This document shows positions 21,614-32,058 of a DNA stretch of 64,000 bases, in pieces. Below the pieces are notes generated by a model. The model made no database searches. It saw only the letters and a list, made by a program, of their open reading frames with translations, and had not been told where the DNA came from. The DNA comes from Blastocladiella emersonii ATCC 22665. Lineage: Eukaryota > Blastocladiomycota > Blastocladiomycetes > Blastocladiales > Blastocladiaceae. Location: positions 744,001 through 808,000 of the forward strand of contig JANHCV010000013.1 in NCBI GenBank assembly GCA_025594325.1. The letters are read 5' to 3'. Position 1 is the stretch's first letter. Each line of letters begins with the position of its first letter. The position numbers were made by a program, and so were the translations under genes.

Positions 21614-22099
21614 ACCTCCTGCACCTGATAGTTGTGGCTCGCGTTGCTCCTTGGAGCCGAAGTGAATATACACTCCCGCTCTTTGCGACTACCGCCATAT
21701 CGCATGACCTTTCTAGGCTTGCCGCTCTTGCAGCCTCGCTTGCCGCTGGTGCAGCGAGGCAGGTCGCGAGTGTCGCGGGTTGCGTTCATCAGCGCGCGGC
21801 GCACACGCCAAGTCGGAATGATCATCCCGCATTTGCACCGCGGGCCGCGGCCGCAGGTGCATAAATCTATCGCATCGGGCCCGCGCGAAGGCACACGATG
21901 ACCGTGGTGCTGCTGCTGGCCGTGGTGGTCGCAGCGGTAGCGAGAGCGCCAGTTCGGTGTGCGACGCGCAGGTACCACAGCACGGCCGCCAGCAACAGCA
22001 TGCGCGAGCATGCTGCACACCGGCGGGCGGCGGTGGCTACGCCGAAATTGGCGGTGCGTCAAAGCTACCACCGCTTGCGCGTCTTAGGAGCGAGTTCGG

Positions 22100-23373
22100 G
22101 AACCTCTATACGCACCAGCGGCTCTGCACATTGACGTCGTCCTTGAATACGACGCGCGACATGAGCCAGCGCAGCGATAAGGACCACAAGGGCTGCCCAA
22201 CGAGCTGCGCCGCACCCCGTATTGACGACTTGCTGCTCGTGCGCGTGAACAAAGATGACGACGCGCCGAGGCGAGAGGCGATCTGGTCGATGGCCGACGC
22301 GCAGGCTCTCGCGCAACAGCAGGAAGCTGCGGCCACCGCGAGCGCATCTTGCCGTGTGCTGTTCTGCACCCGCGGCGTGATGCGCGCGAACGGTCGTAGA
22401 TTGCGAGCGATGCTTCCGCTCAGCCCACGGCGTATGCGATCGCGGTCGCGTCAGCGGCCTGAAGCACTAAATGACTCTCATTTCGGTCTTACGCCTTGCG
22501 CCTTGCGCCGTGCGGACCGCCAGAGCATCTGCTTCATTCACATTCCTGTGTGCAGTCAATTTATATCAAAGTGCAGGCGCTCCTTGGCGAACTGCGTCGC
22601 GCGGCCGTCTTGACGTTGGTTTGTCTGGCGATGAACGCGAAGTTGCCGCCGTGCGCGAACCACCTCGGGTGCAGCGCGTGCGGGCCCAGCCGCGGCAGCA
22701 AGAGGTCCGCGGCCGGCACGAGCGCCGCAACGCTCGTCATGCTGCTCCGCGTCCACGACGCGATGCGGCGCAACACGCGCGAACATCCGCGGAACACGCT
22801 AGCGACGATGCTGCCTGCTCCACGCCGTCCGCGACCGCGACTGCGCCCGCGCCACGAGGCTCGCAACTGCTCTCATCGCCGTATACATCGGACGGAGACC
22901 GCAAACGGGTGCTGGTGATGCCGGTGCAGTTTGGCCGCTTCCGAGCGGGCAACTGCTTCGACCACATCAATCGCCGTGCTGCCGTGCGAGGTGCAGGTTT
23001 GAGTACACGCGAGCAGCACGCGCATCATCGACTCGACACGGACGCGGGCCCGCTCAAGATTACCAGGTTTGTGCATGCCCCGGCAACAGCGCCTGATTCT
23101 TTCCAACGCGTGCGGTGTCGCGGACCAAGCACTGCCGGCGAGTTCGGGATCCTTGCCCAAGCGGGAGATCAATCTGATTGCCCAGGACGCGAGAAAGTGC
23201 GCGTTCGACGCCATGATGAACGTCGTGCGGGAAGCGAGCACCATGGCTGGGCGTGGCTGCGCAAGCTGGCCTACTGTCGTGGCGAGCTCGCGCGGAAGGT
23301 CGGCCGAACTCCACAAACGCATTTTGGGCGGTCGCCGGTCGGATTACGTTGAGTCTTTCATGGTGTACTTCAT
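22100..23373 (-). pseudogene. decayed B-family F-box-like gene
   Basis: Reading on the minus strand from 23373, ATGAAGTACACCATGAAAGA resembles the B-family start (ATGAARNACTCYATG), but a TAA follows after nine codons. In the same frame comes SADLPRELATTVGQLAQPRP, matching the B1 F-box-like segment FADLPHDLRLAVVQLAQPRT. Further on, a piece LLLPRLGPHALHPRWF aligns loosely with the B3 segment around LLQSRLGWNKWHALCW. The rest is too decayed to follow, and the 3' limit is approximate. Confidence 0.5.
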
Positions 23374-23529
23374 GGTGCGCTTCATGGCAGCGGTGAGCCG
23401 GAGCGGACGACGTCGTCCACCCAAGCCGGCGGCGCCGCGGCAACCGCTTTGAGTGCCACTCACCCGGCCCAGGTGCGCGTGTTCGACGCGGGCCGAGGTT
23501 AAGTGTGATGTATATCAGCAAGAATAACT

Positions 23530-25090
23530 ACAATTTGCTGTCCCCTGCTGTCTCCCCGCGGTAATTATTTCGTGTCTCGCGCCGGTCACGCGAAAGTCAC
23601 CCGACCTGGACGCGACACGTCGCTTGTCTCCCGAATCGATCGATCGATTTTCGCGACACGCGACTCGCTCATTTCTAATGTATCGCACTCGATCCGCTCG
23701 CACCTGCTGCAACTCCACGAAGGCTTGCACCGAAGGCAGGCGCCTGCCCTCCCTCGCGCACGCACCCGCCCACCCGCGCTCCTTCCTCCTCTCCGCGCGC
23801 CCTGCACCGTGCAATCTCTCTCTTGCCACCACCACATGCAATGCAACCAACTGCAACACTACGATCATCCGAAAACCCCGCGCTCTGCCGCCAAACGCGG
23901 CGCGGCGCGCGACTACACGTCACTCGACAACCGCAGCCCAATCCGCTCGTTCTCAAGGGGTCGTGAGGTATCCCGGTACGCTGCCGCGTGGCGCGACCGC
24001 CCCTCGCTCTCCCTCGTGTAAATGCCCCCTGGTGCGGGCCTAGTCCCCTCCTGGCCTAGTTCTCTTCCTCGGCACGCCCTTTGCGGCACGAGCTTTCGCC
24101 GTAAGCAAGCGTAAGCACCGCCCACACCTCCCCCATCATGCGCTCGTTCGCCCCGACGCATGCTGCAGCGGGCCCGCTGTGTGGCGCGGCTGGCGGGGGT
24201 CTCGGCCGTTGCGGAGGGGCTAGTGAAGGGAGGCAAACGGTGTGGCGGCCGAGTAGGTGGCGGGTAGTGGCCCATGGACCTTTGCATCTGTTGGGCGGAG
24301 CGGCTGGACCCGATCCAAAATACTACCCGTCGTACCGAAACGCCGCCCGCGCTGCACCGGGGGCACCCTGTACGCCGGTTACCCACCCACCCACCAAGTT
24401 CAAGCGCGACGCGAGGCTCTCGATAGCGGGAAGCAGGTATGACGGCGCGCCGATGCTCGTCCGTGTGCACGTTTGTCCGCTGACTCATGATTCTCGCCCG
24501 TCGTGTGTGTAGATCGCCTTCATCCTCTTCGACCCCATGGCGACGCGCAACATGTCCGGCCGCGCGGCAGTTTCGCGACGTGCGGCGCCAGGTCGGCTTC
24601 GGCCATGGTCAAGCACGCGGCGTGCTCAAGGTACCGCGTCCCTGCTTTGTTTCCACGCCGATCGACCCAGCTCACGCCCTCCCTCTCGCTCGTAGATTCA
24701 TCTCCAAGGCTCCGCGACGCGTGCCGCTACCAGCTCGTGGCGTGGTGCCGAGTCAAGTCAAGTCAAGTCAAGTCGCTCATCGTCCCGCTCGGCGGCGCGT
24801 GTACGTGTTGATCGAGCTCATCATCATGCACCAGAACGGCGACACAACTTTGAGACCGACTTCCATCACCAGCCCCCGACCCTCGTCGCGTCTTCGCCGC
24901 CATCGAGCTACTGTCGCGGTCGGTCACGCTCAAGCCGGGCGACCGGCGCCGCGCTCAAGCCGACCCTCTGCCGGCCTCGGTTCGTGGTTCGTGGAAGCTC
25001 TTTCGGCGGCGGGTACCAGTAGGCCGCGCTCTTGTGATAATACATCCCCACCTGTCCATCCGTGACGCCGTTTTTGTCCCACGCCGTCCG
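23530..25090. other. gene-poor decayed region
   Basis: Short overlapping frames on both strands, none with a recognisable domain. Splice-like signals occur (for example CGTGTGTGTAG at about 24510 and CTCGCTCGTAG at about 24696), hinting at remnants of an intron-containing gene, but no product could be named. A small AGTCA tandem repeat lies inside. Confidence 0.4.
24751..24774. repeat. pentanucleotide repeat (AGTCA)n
   Basis: Four perfect AGTCA units at 24751-24770 plus a partial fifth. Confidence 0.9.
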
Positions 25091-25104
25091 GTTTACTCCC
25101 ACTT

Positions 25105-25480
25105 CAAGCGATGTGGCTCGGTGCGTGGTCGGGACGCGACCAGGTTGCACACGCGCACCCGTTGCCGCCACGCGCGAACCGCCTCGGGTGCAGCCAGCGT
25201 GCGCGGGCCCGGCCACAGTAGCGAGAGGTCCGCGGCAGCAAGAGATCCCGCATCCGGCGCGAGCGCGGGCAACGCTCGTCGTGCCGCTCCGCGTCTGCGA
25301 CGCGACGCGACGTGCGCATACGGTCGAGGAACACGCGAGCGACGCGCCGCTCAGTCCGCGACGGCGACCTCAATTGTGTCAGCGCCATGAAGCTTCCGAC
25401 TACTCTCATTACTAAACAGGCCGTGGTTCGTCGCGCAGCGCTAACCGCTAGAGCAGACACATCGACTTCGGACAGCAGCG
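25105..25480 (-). pseudogene. second B-family-like relic fragment
   Basis: The stretch is diverged but collinear with 22660-22930 of the neighbouring B relic. Shared DNA words include CGAACCRCCTCGGGTGCAGC and AGAGGTCCGCGGC, and on the minus strand both read DLLLPR...LHPRxFAxGGN. Too degraded to define a frame or ends. Confidence 0.35.
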
Positions 25481-26021
25481 TCGTTCCGCTCGCTCGCTCT
25501 CGGCCGTCGGATCGCGTCAAGCGGGCCTTCATCTCGGTCTCGCCCTCAACCACGGCTGCGGCTGCGGCCGTAGCTGCTTCCGTCTGCATCGCGTTGTGGC
25601 GTTGCATGGAGTGGAGTTCGTTATCATGGTCTCCGTTGTCCCGTGCTGCCGACGTCAGGAGCGAGCGAGCGAGCGACCAGCGCTGCGGACGGGGGCGCCG
25701 TGGCCACCGACGCTTTGGCGCTCGCCGCTCCCGGGCTGCGACCAGCACGACGCTGGCGTCCGTGCCGTAGAGACGTCCGCGTGGCCGGTGCCGTCGAGCA
25801 GAAAGAACCTTGATGGCCAGGGGACCGAGGCCGCCCGCCATCGTGGCCGTCGCGCCGTCCGCGATCCTCGCAGGCGAGGAAACCGCGCGTCGCGCGTCGC
25901 TCTCACTCTCCGCCTGCGATACATAGCAACAAGCATCTGCTCTTCATTCATCGTACAGCTCTCACTTGCGCGACCATCCGCCGTCCCACTCCGCGGGCCG
26001 ATCCCGCGCACCCTTCCGCGT

Positions 26022-27649
26022 CTACTCGCGCGCGCCGACCTCGCCGCGGAGATACTCCCCCACGGCCTCGCCGCACCCCTCGGTCTCATCCACGAGCCCC
26101 GTGGCGCTCGCCTCGCACACGAGCGGGGTGACGTTCGGGAACCGGGCGAGCGCGGCGTCAAGTTTCTGGGTCGTGGCCGGGGTGTCGATGTACAGGACGA
26201 ACACGGCGTCGTAGCCGCCGGCTACACACGTCCACGACGTTAGTATCCCAGCGGTTGAACAGCGAAGCAGCAGCGCGACGTACCGCCGGGCACTCCGGCA
26301 CCCAGGACGCCCGGCACCCCCGCGCATGCGTCGAGCAACTCGCGCTGCTCCACGGGCTCGATCGGGACCCCCGCCTGCTCCCCCATCTCGCGCATCCCCG
26401 TGCGGCCGCGGGCCAGGACCCCCGCGAGCTCGTCGAGCACGTACCCGATCTCGTCGCCCTTCTTCATCCCGCTCGCCCACACGTCGAGCGCCGCATCGTA
26501 CCCGGGGCCCGCACTGGACCGCTCCAGGGCGCGGAACAGGTCGACGGCGCGCATATTCCCGTCATCCAGCGCGCGCCACCGCGCGTCGGCGTCTTTGGGG
26601 CAAGCGGCGCGCCACGCGAGGACGCGCGCGACGAGCGACGGCGTGTGCGAGCCCGCGGCGACGTCGGCGAGGAGCAGGCGGATGCGCGGGGGCAGGGCGA
26701 ACGGCGCGACGTGCGTGCGGAGCGAGGTGGCGAGGGAGGGGTCGAGGGCGGCGAGGAGGGCGGCGGTTGTGGGTGCGGTCTACACGCGCGCAAAGTTAGG
26801 TTGCGATCGGGCGATGCGAAGTGAGCGCGACGCGTACCTTATCCCCCATAATCCCGGCAATGGTCTTGGCGTCAAACCGGCGGTACACGTGCGTCCCGAC
26901 CGCCGCCGACGAGACATCGAACCCGGACCCGACTTTCCCCTGGGCGAGGCAGTGTGCGAACTGGGCCGCGTTATGGATCCACCCGACCTCCCCCTCCAAC
27001 TTGCCCACCACGAACCGCCAGACGGCCGCGACGAGCGACGTGACGAGCGCCGCGGACGACCCGAGCCCGGTCTTGTTGACGTTAGCCAGGGTTGGGCCGG
27101 GCGGCAAGAAGGCGGGGAGCGAGGCGAGCGCGGCGCGGGTGGTCGGGAGGCCGCGCGCGGCGAGGTTGGCGGACTGCGAGTAGAAGTCGTTGTCGGCGAG
27201 GACGTAGATGTGCAGGGCACGGGCGGGGTCGGGGGAAGGGGTGCAGCGGGTGTGCGAGAGCTGCAGCGCGACGCGCAGCGCGTGGTCGATGAACTTGTTG
27301 GGCGCCGGGCTACATTCCCCCAAAAATCAGTCGTGGGTCTCTCACGGCCAGTTCCGAGAGAGACGTACGGCGCAGACAGAACCGCAAACTCGCGCCGCCC
27401 CGTCGCCTCGCTCACCCCCGCGTCGAACCGGTACTTGCGCGGCGGGTCGGCGGGGAACTGCGGCGAGTGGACCGTCACGTCCAGGACACCCTCCTCTCCG
27501 CCCTCGACCGAACGCACGACCGTGTGGAAGCGCGCGGACGTGGCGACGACGACGCCCGAGTGGGCCGGGTCGAGGACCAGGTACCCGCCGGCGATCAGGG
27601 CCTTGCCGGGCGAGGATACGGCGACGGCTTTGGGTGCATGCGATGCCAT
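26022..27649 (-). CDS. ERG8: phosphomevalonate kinase
   Basis: Catalyses ATP-dependent phosphorylation of mevalonate-5-phosphate in the mevalonate/ergosterol pathway. Four exons: 27649-27369, 27309-26838, 26779-26284 and 26221-26022; introns of 54-62 nt; 482 aa, close to the usual 450-480. All three GHMP-kinase motifs are visible: the N-terminal SSPGKALIAGGYLVLD, the phosphate-binding loop NKTGLGSSAALVTSLVAA, and the C-terminal GAGGYDAVF, preceded by ERG8-typical LLLADVAAGSHTPSLVARVL. Frames match at each junction. The ATG at 27649 fits the family start. It is divergently arranged with PEX10, start codons 172 bp apart. Confidence 0.93.
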
Positions 27650-27820
27650 GGTTGCGGTCTAGTTGTGCGAGTTGGGGAGAGAGAGAGGACCGCGGGCTCT
27701 TTGACGCGAAGCTTTTCTCCTGACGCCGGTGACGCCACTGGTCGCCCGACTCGGCACGCCGCCGTCTTCTCTTTCACATCCCTCTCCGTCAGCCCTCGCT
27801 CACCACCACATGCAACTCCA
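27650..27820. promoter_or_regulatory. short divergent promoter region ERG8/PEX10
   Basis: Only 171 bp separate the two start codons, so both genes must draw on overlapping promoter sequence. It contains pyrimidine-rich stretches near the PEX10 side (TCTTTCACATCCCTCTCC). No specific factor site was recognised. Confidence 0.5.
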
Positions 27821-28811
27821 ATGAACACACCCGCGCAACCACCCGCAACCCCGTCGTTCCCGTTCGCCCCCCCGCCGGACCTGATCCGCGCCGCGCAAAA
27901 GGACGACGCGTACGTGGCGTCGGTGCGGCACGCGCTCGACTCGGTGCTGGCGTCCCTGTTGGGCCCGCGGCTGCACGCGCGGTACTCGCGCCTCCTCGAC
28001 CCCGCGGCCGCCACCGTCTACTACGCGCTGACGACGGGCCGCGCGGCCGCGACGTTGGGCGAGGAGTACTGCGATCTCGCGCCGGTGGACGCGGGTGGGC
28101 GGCGGGCGCCGGGGCGGCTGGTACGCTGAGACCCGCTAGTTGTTAGCGAGGTTTGTGCTGATACCCCCCGAAACTGTAGTCGCGCGCGGGATACATCCTC
28201 GCGCAATCGCTCGCCCTCCCGCTCGTCCGGTGGTACCTCACGTCCACGTCCACTTCAACCTCGTCCGACTGGAGATCCCGCGCCGCCGCGGCGCTCAAGC
28301 TCGCGGCCCCGCTGCACCTCGCGGCGTTCTACTTTTTCGGCACCTACTACCGCGTCGCGCGCCGGGTCGCGGGGATCCGCACGGTACGTCGTTGCGGGTT
28401 CGTTGCGGGTTCGCTGCACGGGTCCGGTTGTTGATTGACGCCTGCGTGTAGCTGAGCCTCGCGAAACCCGCACCCGACGCGACCGCGCTGTCGTACGCGC
28501 CGCTCGGGTGGCTGATCCTGGTGCAGGTCCTGGTCACGGCGGCGGGCGCGGCGTGGACCGCGCGGCGCGCCGCCGCCAAGTCCGCGAAACCCGCTCCCGC
28601 CACCCTCCCCTCGGCCACCGCTACGGCCGACCTCGCGGAATCCGCGGCCGACTGCGTCCTATGCATGTCCGCGTGCGAATCCCCGGCGCTGTGCCCGTGC
28701 GGCCACGTCTTCTGCTGGCCGTGCGTCGGCGCGTGGCTGCACGAGAAGCCCGAGTGCCCGCTATGCCGCGACCCGTGTGCGTTGCGAGACCTCGTGTGTG
28801 TGGATTATTAA
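27821..28811 (+). CDS. PEX10: peroxisome biogenesis factor 10 (RING E3 ligase)
   Basis: A peroxisomal membrane RING ubiquitin ligase that works with Pex2 and Pex12 in recycling the import receptor Pex5. Exons 27821-28120, 28180-28383 and 28452-28811, all phase 0, give 287 aa. The N-terminal half has the Pex2/Pex12 type pattern (IRAAQKDDAYVASVRHAL, TLGEEYCDL, then hydrophobic AAFYFFGTYYRVARRVAGIR). The C-terminus carries a C3HC4 RING: CVLC, CPCGHVFCWPC, CPLC, ending close to the stop as in other Pex10 proteins. The ATG at 27809 in the leader is out of frame with a stop four codons later and is not the start. It converges on the copper transporter gene, with 36 bp between stops. Confidence 0.93.
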
Positions 28812-28847
28812 AGATTCGATATATGTACAATCTCCTCACCTCCTCTC

Positions 28848-30113
28848 TCAATGACACGTCGGCTGCTTCACCACCACCGTCTCCTCGCCCGAATCGTACC
28901 CCGACACGGGCGCATGCCGTGCGCGGCGCGGCGGCGGGTCGCGGTTGAACACCATGTTCCCGGCGAACCCGCCCAAAAGAAACGCGGCGCACCAGCCCCA
29001 GTTGTACGCCATGACGACGAGCATCAGGACGAACGAGTACGCGAGCTCGAACGTCGCGAGCGCCGCGCGCGCGGCGACCAGGAGTTCGCGCCGCACGCGG
29101 AGCGACGTTGGGCTCGCGCTTGGCGTCACGGCCGTGGAGGTCGGGAGCACGGTGCTCGAGGACGACGACGCGGTGGAGACCGAGGAGGGTGAGGGCGACA
29201 GCTGCGCGTGCACGTCGGCGAGCGCCGCGTCGATCCGGGGCGTGACGACGCGGCGCGCCGCCGCGGTGACCGCGTAGTAGGCGAACGAGAGGACGAAGAC
29301 GCCGACGGTCGCGGCCCAGTACTGCGCGCGCGTGCGCGTCACCCACCCGCGGAACAGGAGCAGGTCGTTGATGTCCTGGTGGAAGTACATGCGCATCGGC
29401 GGGATCTCGGCGAACGGGTCGCTGCCCTGCTCGACGGGGTCCGCCGTGGTGCCGGTACCGGGCGCCGAGACGCCGGGGGTTGACGAGGAAGAATCGTCGG
29501 ACGCCAGCGCGGCGGCCGAGCACACGGCCGGGAACGCCTGGACCGCGCCCTTGACCTCGCTGCACATGCCCTTCCACGGCGCGTTGCACATGGTCATGTC
29601 GGGCATCGCCTTGCACATGATGGCGTACGTCGCCAGCGAGTCGCACGCGTCGAGCTTCTCGACCGGCACCGCCACGGACGCCGCGGGGCTCGCGCACCGG
29701 TCGCACCCCTCCATGTTGTGCACCTTGCACATGCGGTACACCTGGTTCTGGAACACCGAGCTGTTGGTCCATTTCGGCCACGCCTTGTCGGCCGCGCACG
29801 CCGCGGGGTTGGCGGCGCAGTAGCTGAGGTAGGGGCGGCACAAAGTGTCGGCGGCCGTCGGCGGGTTGTCGTACGAGCACAGCGCGTCGAGGAGGGCGAG
29901 AGTCGAGCAGCCGGGTTTCGCCGCGTCCGACTGGCACCCCGCGCGCAGGAGGAGCGTGCACGCGCCGTACTTGTTGGACGAGGCCGGCGTGCAGAAGGCC
30001 GTGAGCGCGGCGCGCGAGGGGGGCGACGGGGACTGCGCGGCCGCGTGGGTCGCGAGGAGGAGCAGGGCGAAGAGGAAGAGGGCCGCCGTGGCGGGTGGCC
30101 GTGGCGAGGGCAT
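28848..30113 (-). CDS. CTR-family copper transporter with Cys-rich N-terminal domain
   Basis: A single exon of 421 aa. A signal peptide (LFLFALLLLATHAAAQS) leads to an unusually large extracellular region of about 200 residues with some 15 cysteines, many in a C-x(6-12)-C rhythm. The Ctr domain follows: an MxM copper-binding motif (PPMRMYFHQ), LLLFRGW, a first membrane helix (AATVGVFVLSFAYYAVT), a Ser/Thr-rich cytosolic loop, then LVVMAYNWGWCAAFLLGGFAGN holding the M-x3-M-like second helix and the GxxxG third helix. Typical Ctr proteins are 150-250 aa; the length comes from the N-terminal domain and loop. It imports Cu(I) as a trimer at the plasma membrane, by family knowledge. Its neighbour is a BIM1-like copper-acquisition gene on the same strand. 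Confidence 0.88.
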   Translation of the reverse strand: MPSPRPPATAALFLFALLLLATHAAAQSPSPPSRAALTAFCTPASSNKYGACTLLLRAGCQSDAAKPGCSTLALLDALCSYDNPPTAADTLCRPYLSYCAANPAACAADKAWPKWTNSSVFQNQVYRMCKVHNMEGCDRCASPAASVAVPVEKLDACDSLATYAIMCKAMPDMTMCNAPWKGMCSEVKGAVQAFPAVCSAAALASDDSSSSTPGVSAPGTGTTADPVEQGSDPFAEIPPMRMYFHQDINDLLLFRGWVTRTRAQYWAATVGVFVLSFAYYAVTAAARRVVTPRIDAALADVHAQLSPSPSSVSTASSSSSTVLPTSTAVTPSASPTSLRVRRELLVAARAALATFELAYSFVLMLVVMAYNWGWCAAFLLGGFAGNMVFNRDPPPRRARHAPVSGYDSGEETVVVKQPTCH

Positions 30114-30349
30114 CGTTGCGAGCTTGGTGGGTGTTGGATCGATGAGGGTGCAGCGAGAGAGGGGAGGGGAGAAGCGACCGGTATTTGTAGGCAGGGCCGG
30201 GGTCGGTCAGGAAGCGGCGCGAGCAGCGCCACTACACTCGTCTCTCCAGCCGCGTCCCCGCGCCTTTCAGGATGCAGCCACGCTCGGAATCGGTCAGGGA
30301 CAAGCACAGAGAAGTAGGATATTCGAATATATTGCTTCCACGCTCACGC

Positions 30350-30937
30350 TCACAGGAGCTGCATCACCGCGCCGCCCGCCGCCGCCGCCACGAGTCCCAC
30401 CACGGCCGACCCGGCGAACCCGCCGGCCGCGCCGCTCTTCCCCGGCGCCGCGCCGCCCGACCCGCCCGCCGCCTGGAAGCTGACGTCGCCGCACTGGTAC
30501 AGCACCCCGTCTCCGGCATCGTACACGGTCATGATGGTCCCCTCCTTCCCCACGAGGTCACCCGCCGACTTGAGCCCGAGCCCCTTGACCGCGCTCTCGC
30601 TCAGCTTATCAAACGGCGCATCGACCGTCTGCGCGCCGACCTTGCCGAGCAGCGTGTTGGTCACAGGCGTGAAGTCCGACACGGCGGCGGGCGCGGGCTT
30701 GAGCGAGATGTAGATGGTGAAGTTGGCGTTGGTATGGTACGCCGTAATCCCGATGGGTTTCCCGACGGGCCACCCGGAACGGGGCGTCTGCGGGGTGTTG
30801 AAGTTGCCGCAGGGAGGCGTCGGCATCTGCTCTTCCTGCATCCCGCGCGTCGGCGGCGACGTCAGGATGTAGTGCGCGGACGCCGCGTGGGAAAGCGCGA
30901 GCAGGGTCAGCGCGAGGGTCAGGAACGTGTTGCGCAT
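30350..30937 (-). CDS. BIM1-like (LPMO-like X325) copper acquisition protein, probably GPI-anchored
   Basis: A single exon of 195 aa. The signal peptide (FLTLALTLLALSHAASA) is followed by a mature N-terminal His (AHYILTSPPTRG), the copper-binding His1 of the LPMO-like X325/BIM1 family. Further family features are PCGNFNTPQTPRSGWPVG, a second His (TAYHTNANFTIYIS), two N-linked sites, and a final pair of Cys-region motifs (VLYQCGDVSF). The Gly/Ala/Ser-rich tail ends in a hydrophobic stretch (SAVVGLVAAAAGGAVMQLL), typical for a GPI signal. In Cryptococcus, Bim1 works with Ctr1 in copper uptake under limitation (established for that fungus). Here the gene sits 237 bp upstream of a CTR gene on the same strand, which supports the same role. 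The frame is open upstream, but ATG 30937 gives the clean signal peptide. Confidence 0.87.
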   Translation of the reverse strand: MRNTFLTLALTLLALSHAASAHYILTSPPTRGMQEEQMPTPPCGNFNTPQTPRSGWPVGKPIGITAYHTNANFTIYISLKPAPAAVSDFTPVTNTLLGKVGAQTVDAPFDKLSESAVKGLGLKSAGDLVGKEGTIMTVYDAGDGVLYQCGDVSFQAAGGSGGAAPGKSGAAGGFAGSAVVGLVAAAAGGAVMQLL

Positions 30938-32058
30938 GGTGTCTTGGAGTTGTCGATGGAGCAGGAACCGGCGTCGTCGATGGAGAGCAGGAATCGGGAA
31001 GTGAGAGCGAAAGCGAAAAAGCAGAGTCGCCCAAACAAACCAGCGCGTCATCTGACCACTGAGCGACCGACCGGCGGCATCGCCCGAGTGCGCGTTTCAG
31101 CCAAGCCGCGCAGCGCCGCGCAACGTCATTGGTTGGCCGCACTCCGCAGCAGCAGCGGCGAGCAAGCACCCCCAACAACGGCGGCCGGCCGGGAGAACAA
31201 GGCGACGGCGACGGCGGGAGAACAATGACGGCGACGGGGTGCATGCAAGTGTGCGCGCAGCGGGCGAGGAGGGTGTGTGGGAAGCGCAGCACGGCCGACA
31301 ACAACGAGCGGATCCCGAAGCGCGCGGGTGTGGGAGGCAGCGAGCGGGTCGGGAACACGAGGCGGGTGGGTCGGGTCCGAGCGGGGTCAGGATCGGGTCG
31401 GGGTGGGCCCGCGTGGCGCCCGCACGGCCGAGCGAGGTTCGCGGTCGAGTCGATGGTCAAGCGCGAGCGACCGCCGCGATGGCCGGCGAGGATCGACCTC
31501 AAGCACGGCGACGGCCAGTCGTGGTCATGTCCGTCAGCGGCGGCCGTGGTCGAGTATCGCGAAGAAAGAGCTGCATGGCGGCACCCTGGCCTCGTTCATC
31601 GATCAGGCCGGAGCTTCGCGAGGGGAGCGGGGGCGCCGCGGGTCTTTATACCTCGCAGAGCTTGAGGCTTTTTCTGGCAGCGCAGGAGAAGCGAGGGCAC
31701 CCGAAAAGCCCGCTGCTCGAAGCTCGAAGCGGCGCGGCGAAAAATCGCGCACACAGCTTGACAGCTCGCACGCCGCGCCCATCGCGTCACCTGATGCGCC
31801 ACGCGCACGTGCGGCGGTGGAGACACCTTTGCGAGACGCGTCGCGCGCGCGCGGTCGCGCCGTATTTCCCTCGCCGTGCGCGCGCGTGTGACGAAAGCAG
31901 GCGGCGTGGGAGAAGCTCAGTCAGTGCAATGTGATTTCCGTTTGGCGTGGTGCCGCGATCCAGACCCGCTCGGTCTCGCCTCGCGCTCGGATCGCGTCCC
32001 TCCTCCTCTCTTCCCTCGAACTCTCGATAGACTAGACGCAACACCACCCTTTGTAACC
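30938..32058. other. long divergent intergenic region BIM1/EFHC-like
   Basis: About 1.1 kb of GC-rich DNA with only chance frames. It includes a motif GCGTCACCTGATGCGCCACG at about 31784-31803, resembling in reverse the GGTGACGC-type elements seen near 18995 and 59203. No copper-response element could be identified with confidence. Confidence 0.4.

Noticed and set aside
25425-25460. Minus-strand TAGCGGTTAGCGC resembling a tRNA D-arm
   Set aside because: No T-arm or matching acceptor ends within 90 nt; lies in decayed B-relic DNA.
28621-29961. 446-codon minus-strand frame overlapping the CTR gene
   Set aside because: Runs in a second frame of the same strand through the CTR coding region and antisense to PEX10; highly Arg-rich, without domain, while the other frame encodes a clear Ctr protein.
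31129-31934. Plus-strand frames of 178-231 codons upstream of the DM10 gene
   Set aside because: Three overlapping frames of equal Arg/Gly-rich composition, typical for GC-rich noncoding DNA; no domain, no splice pattern.
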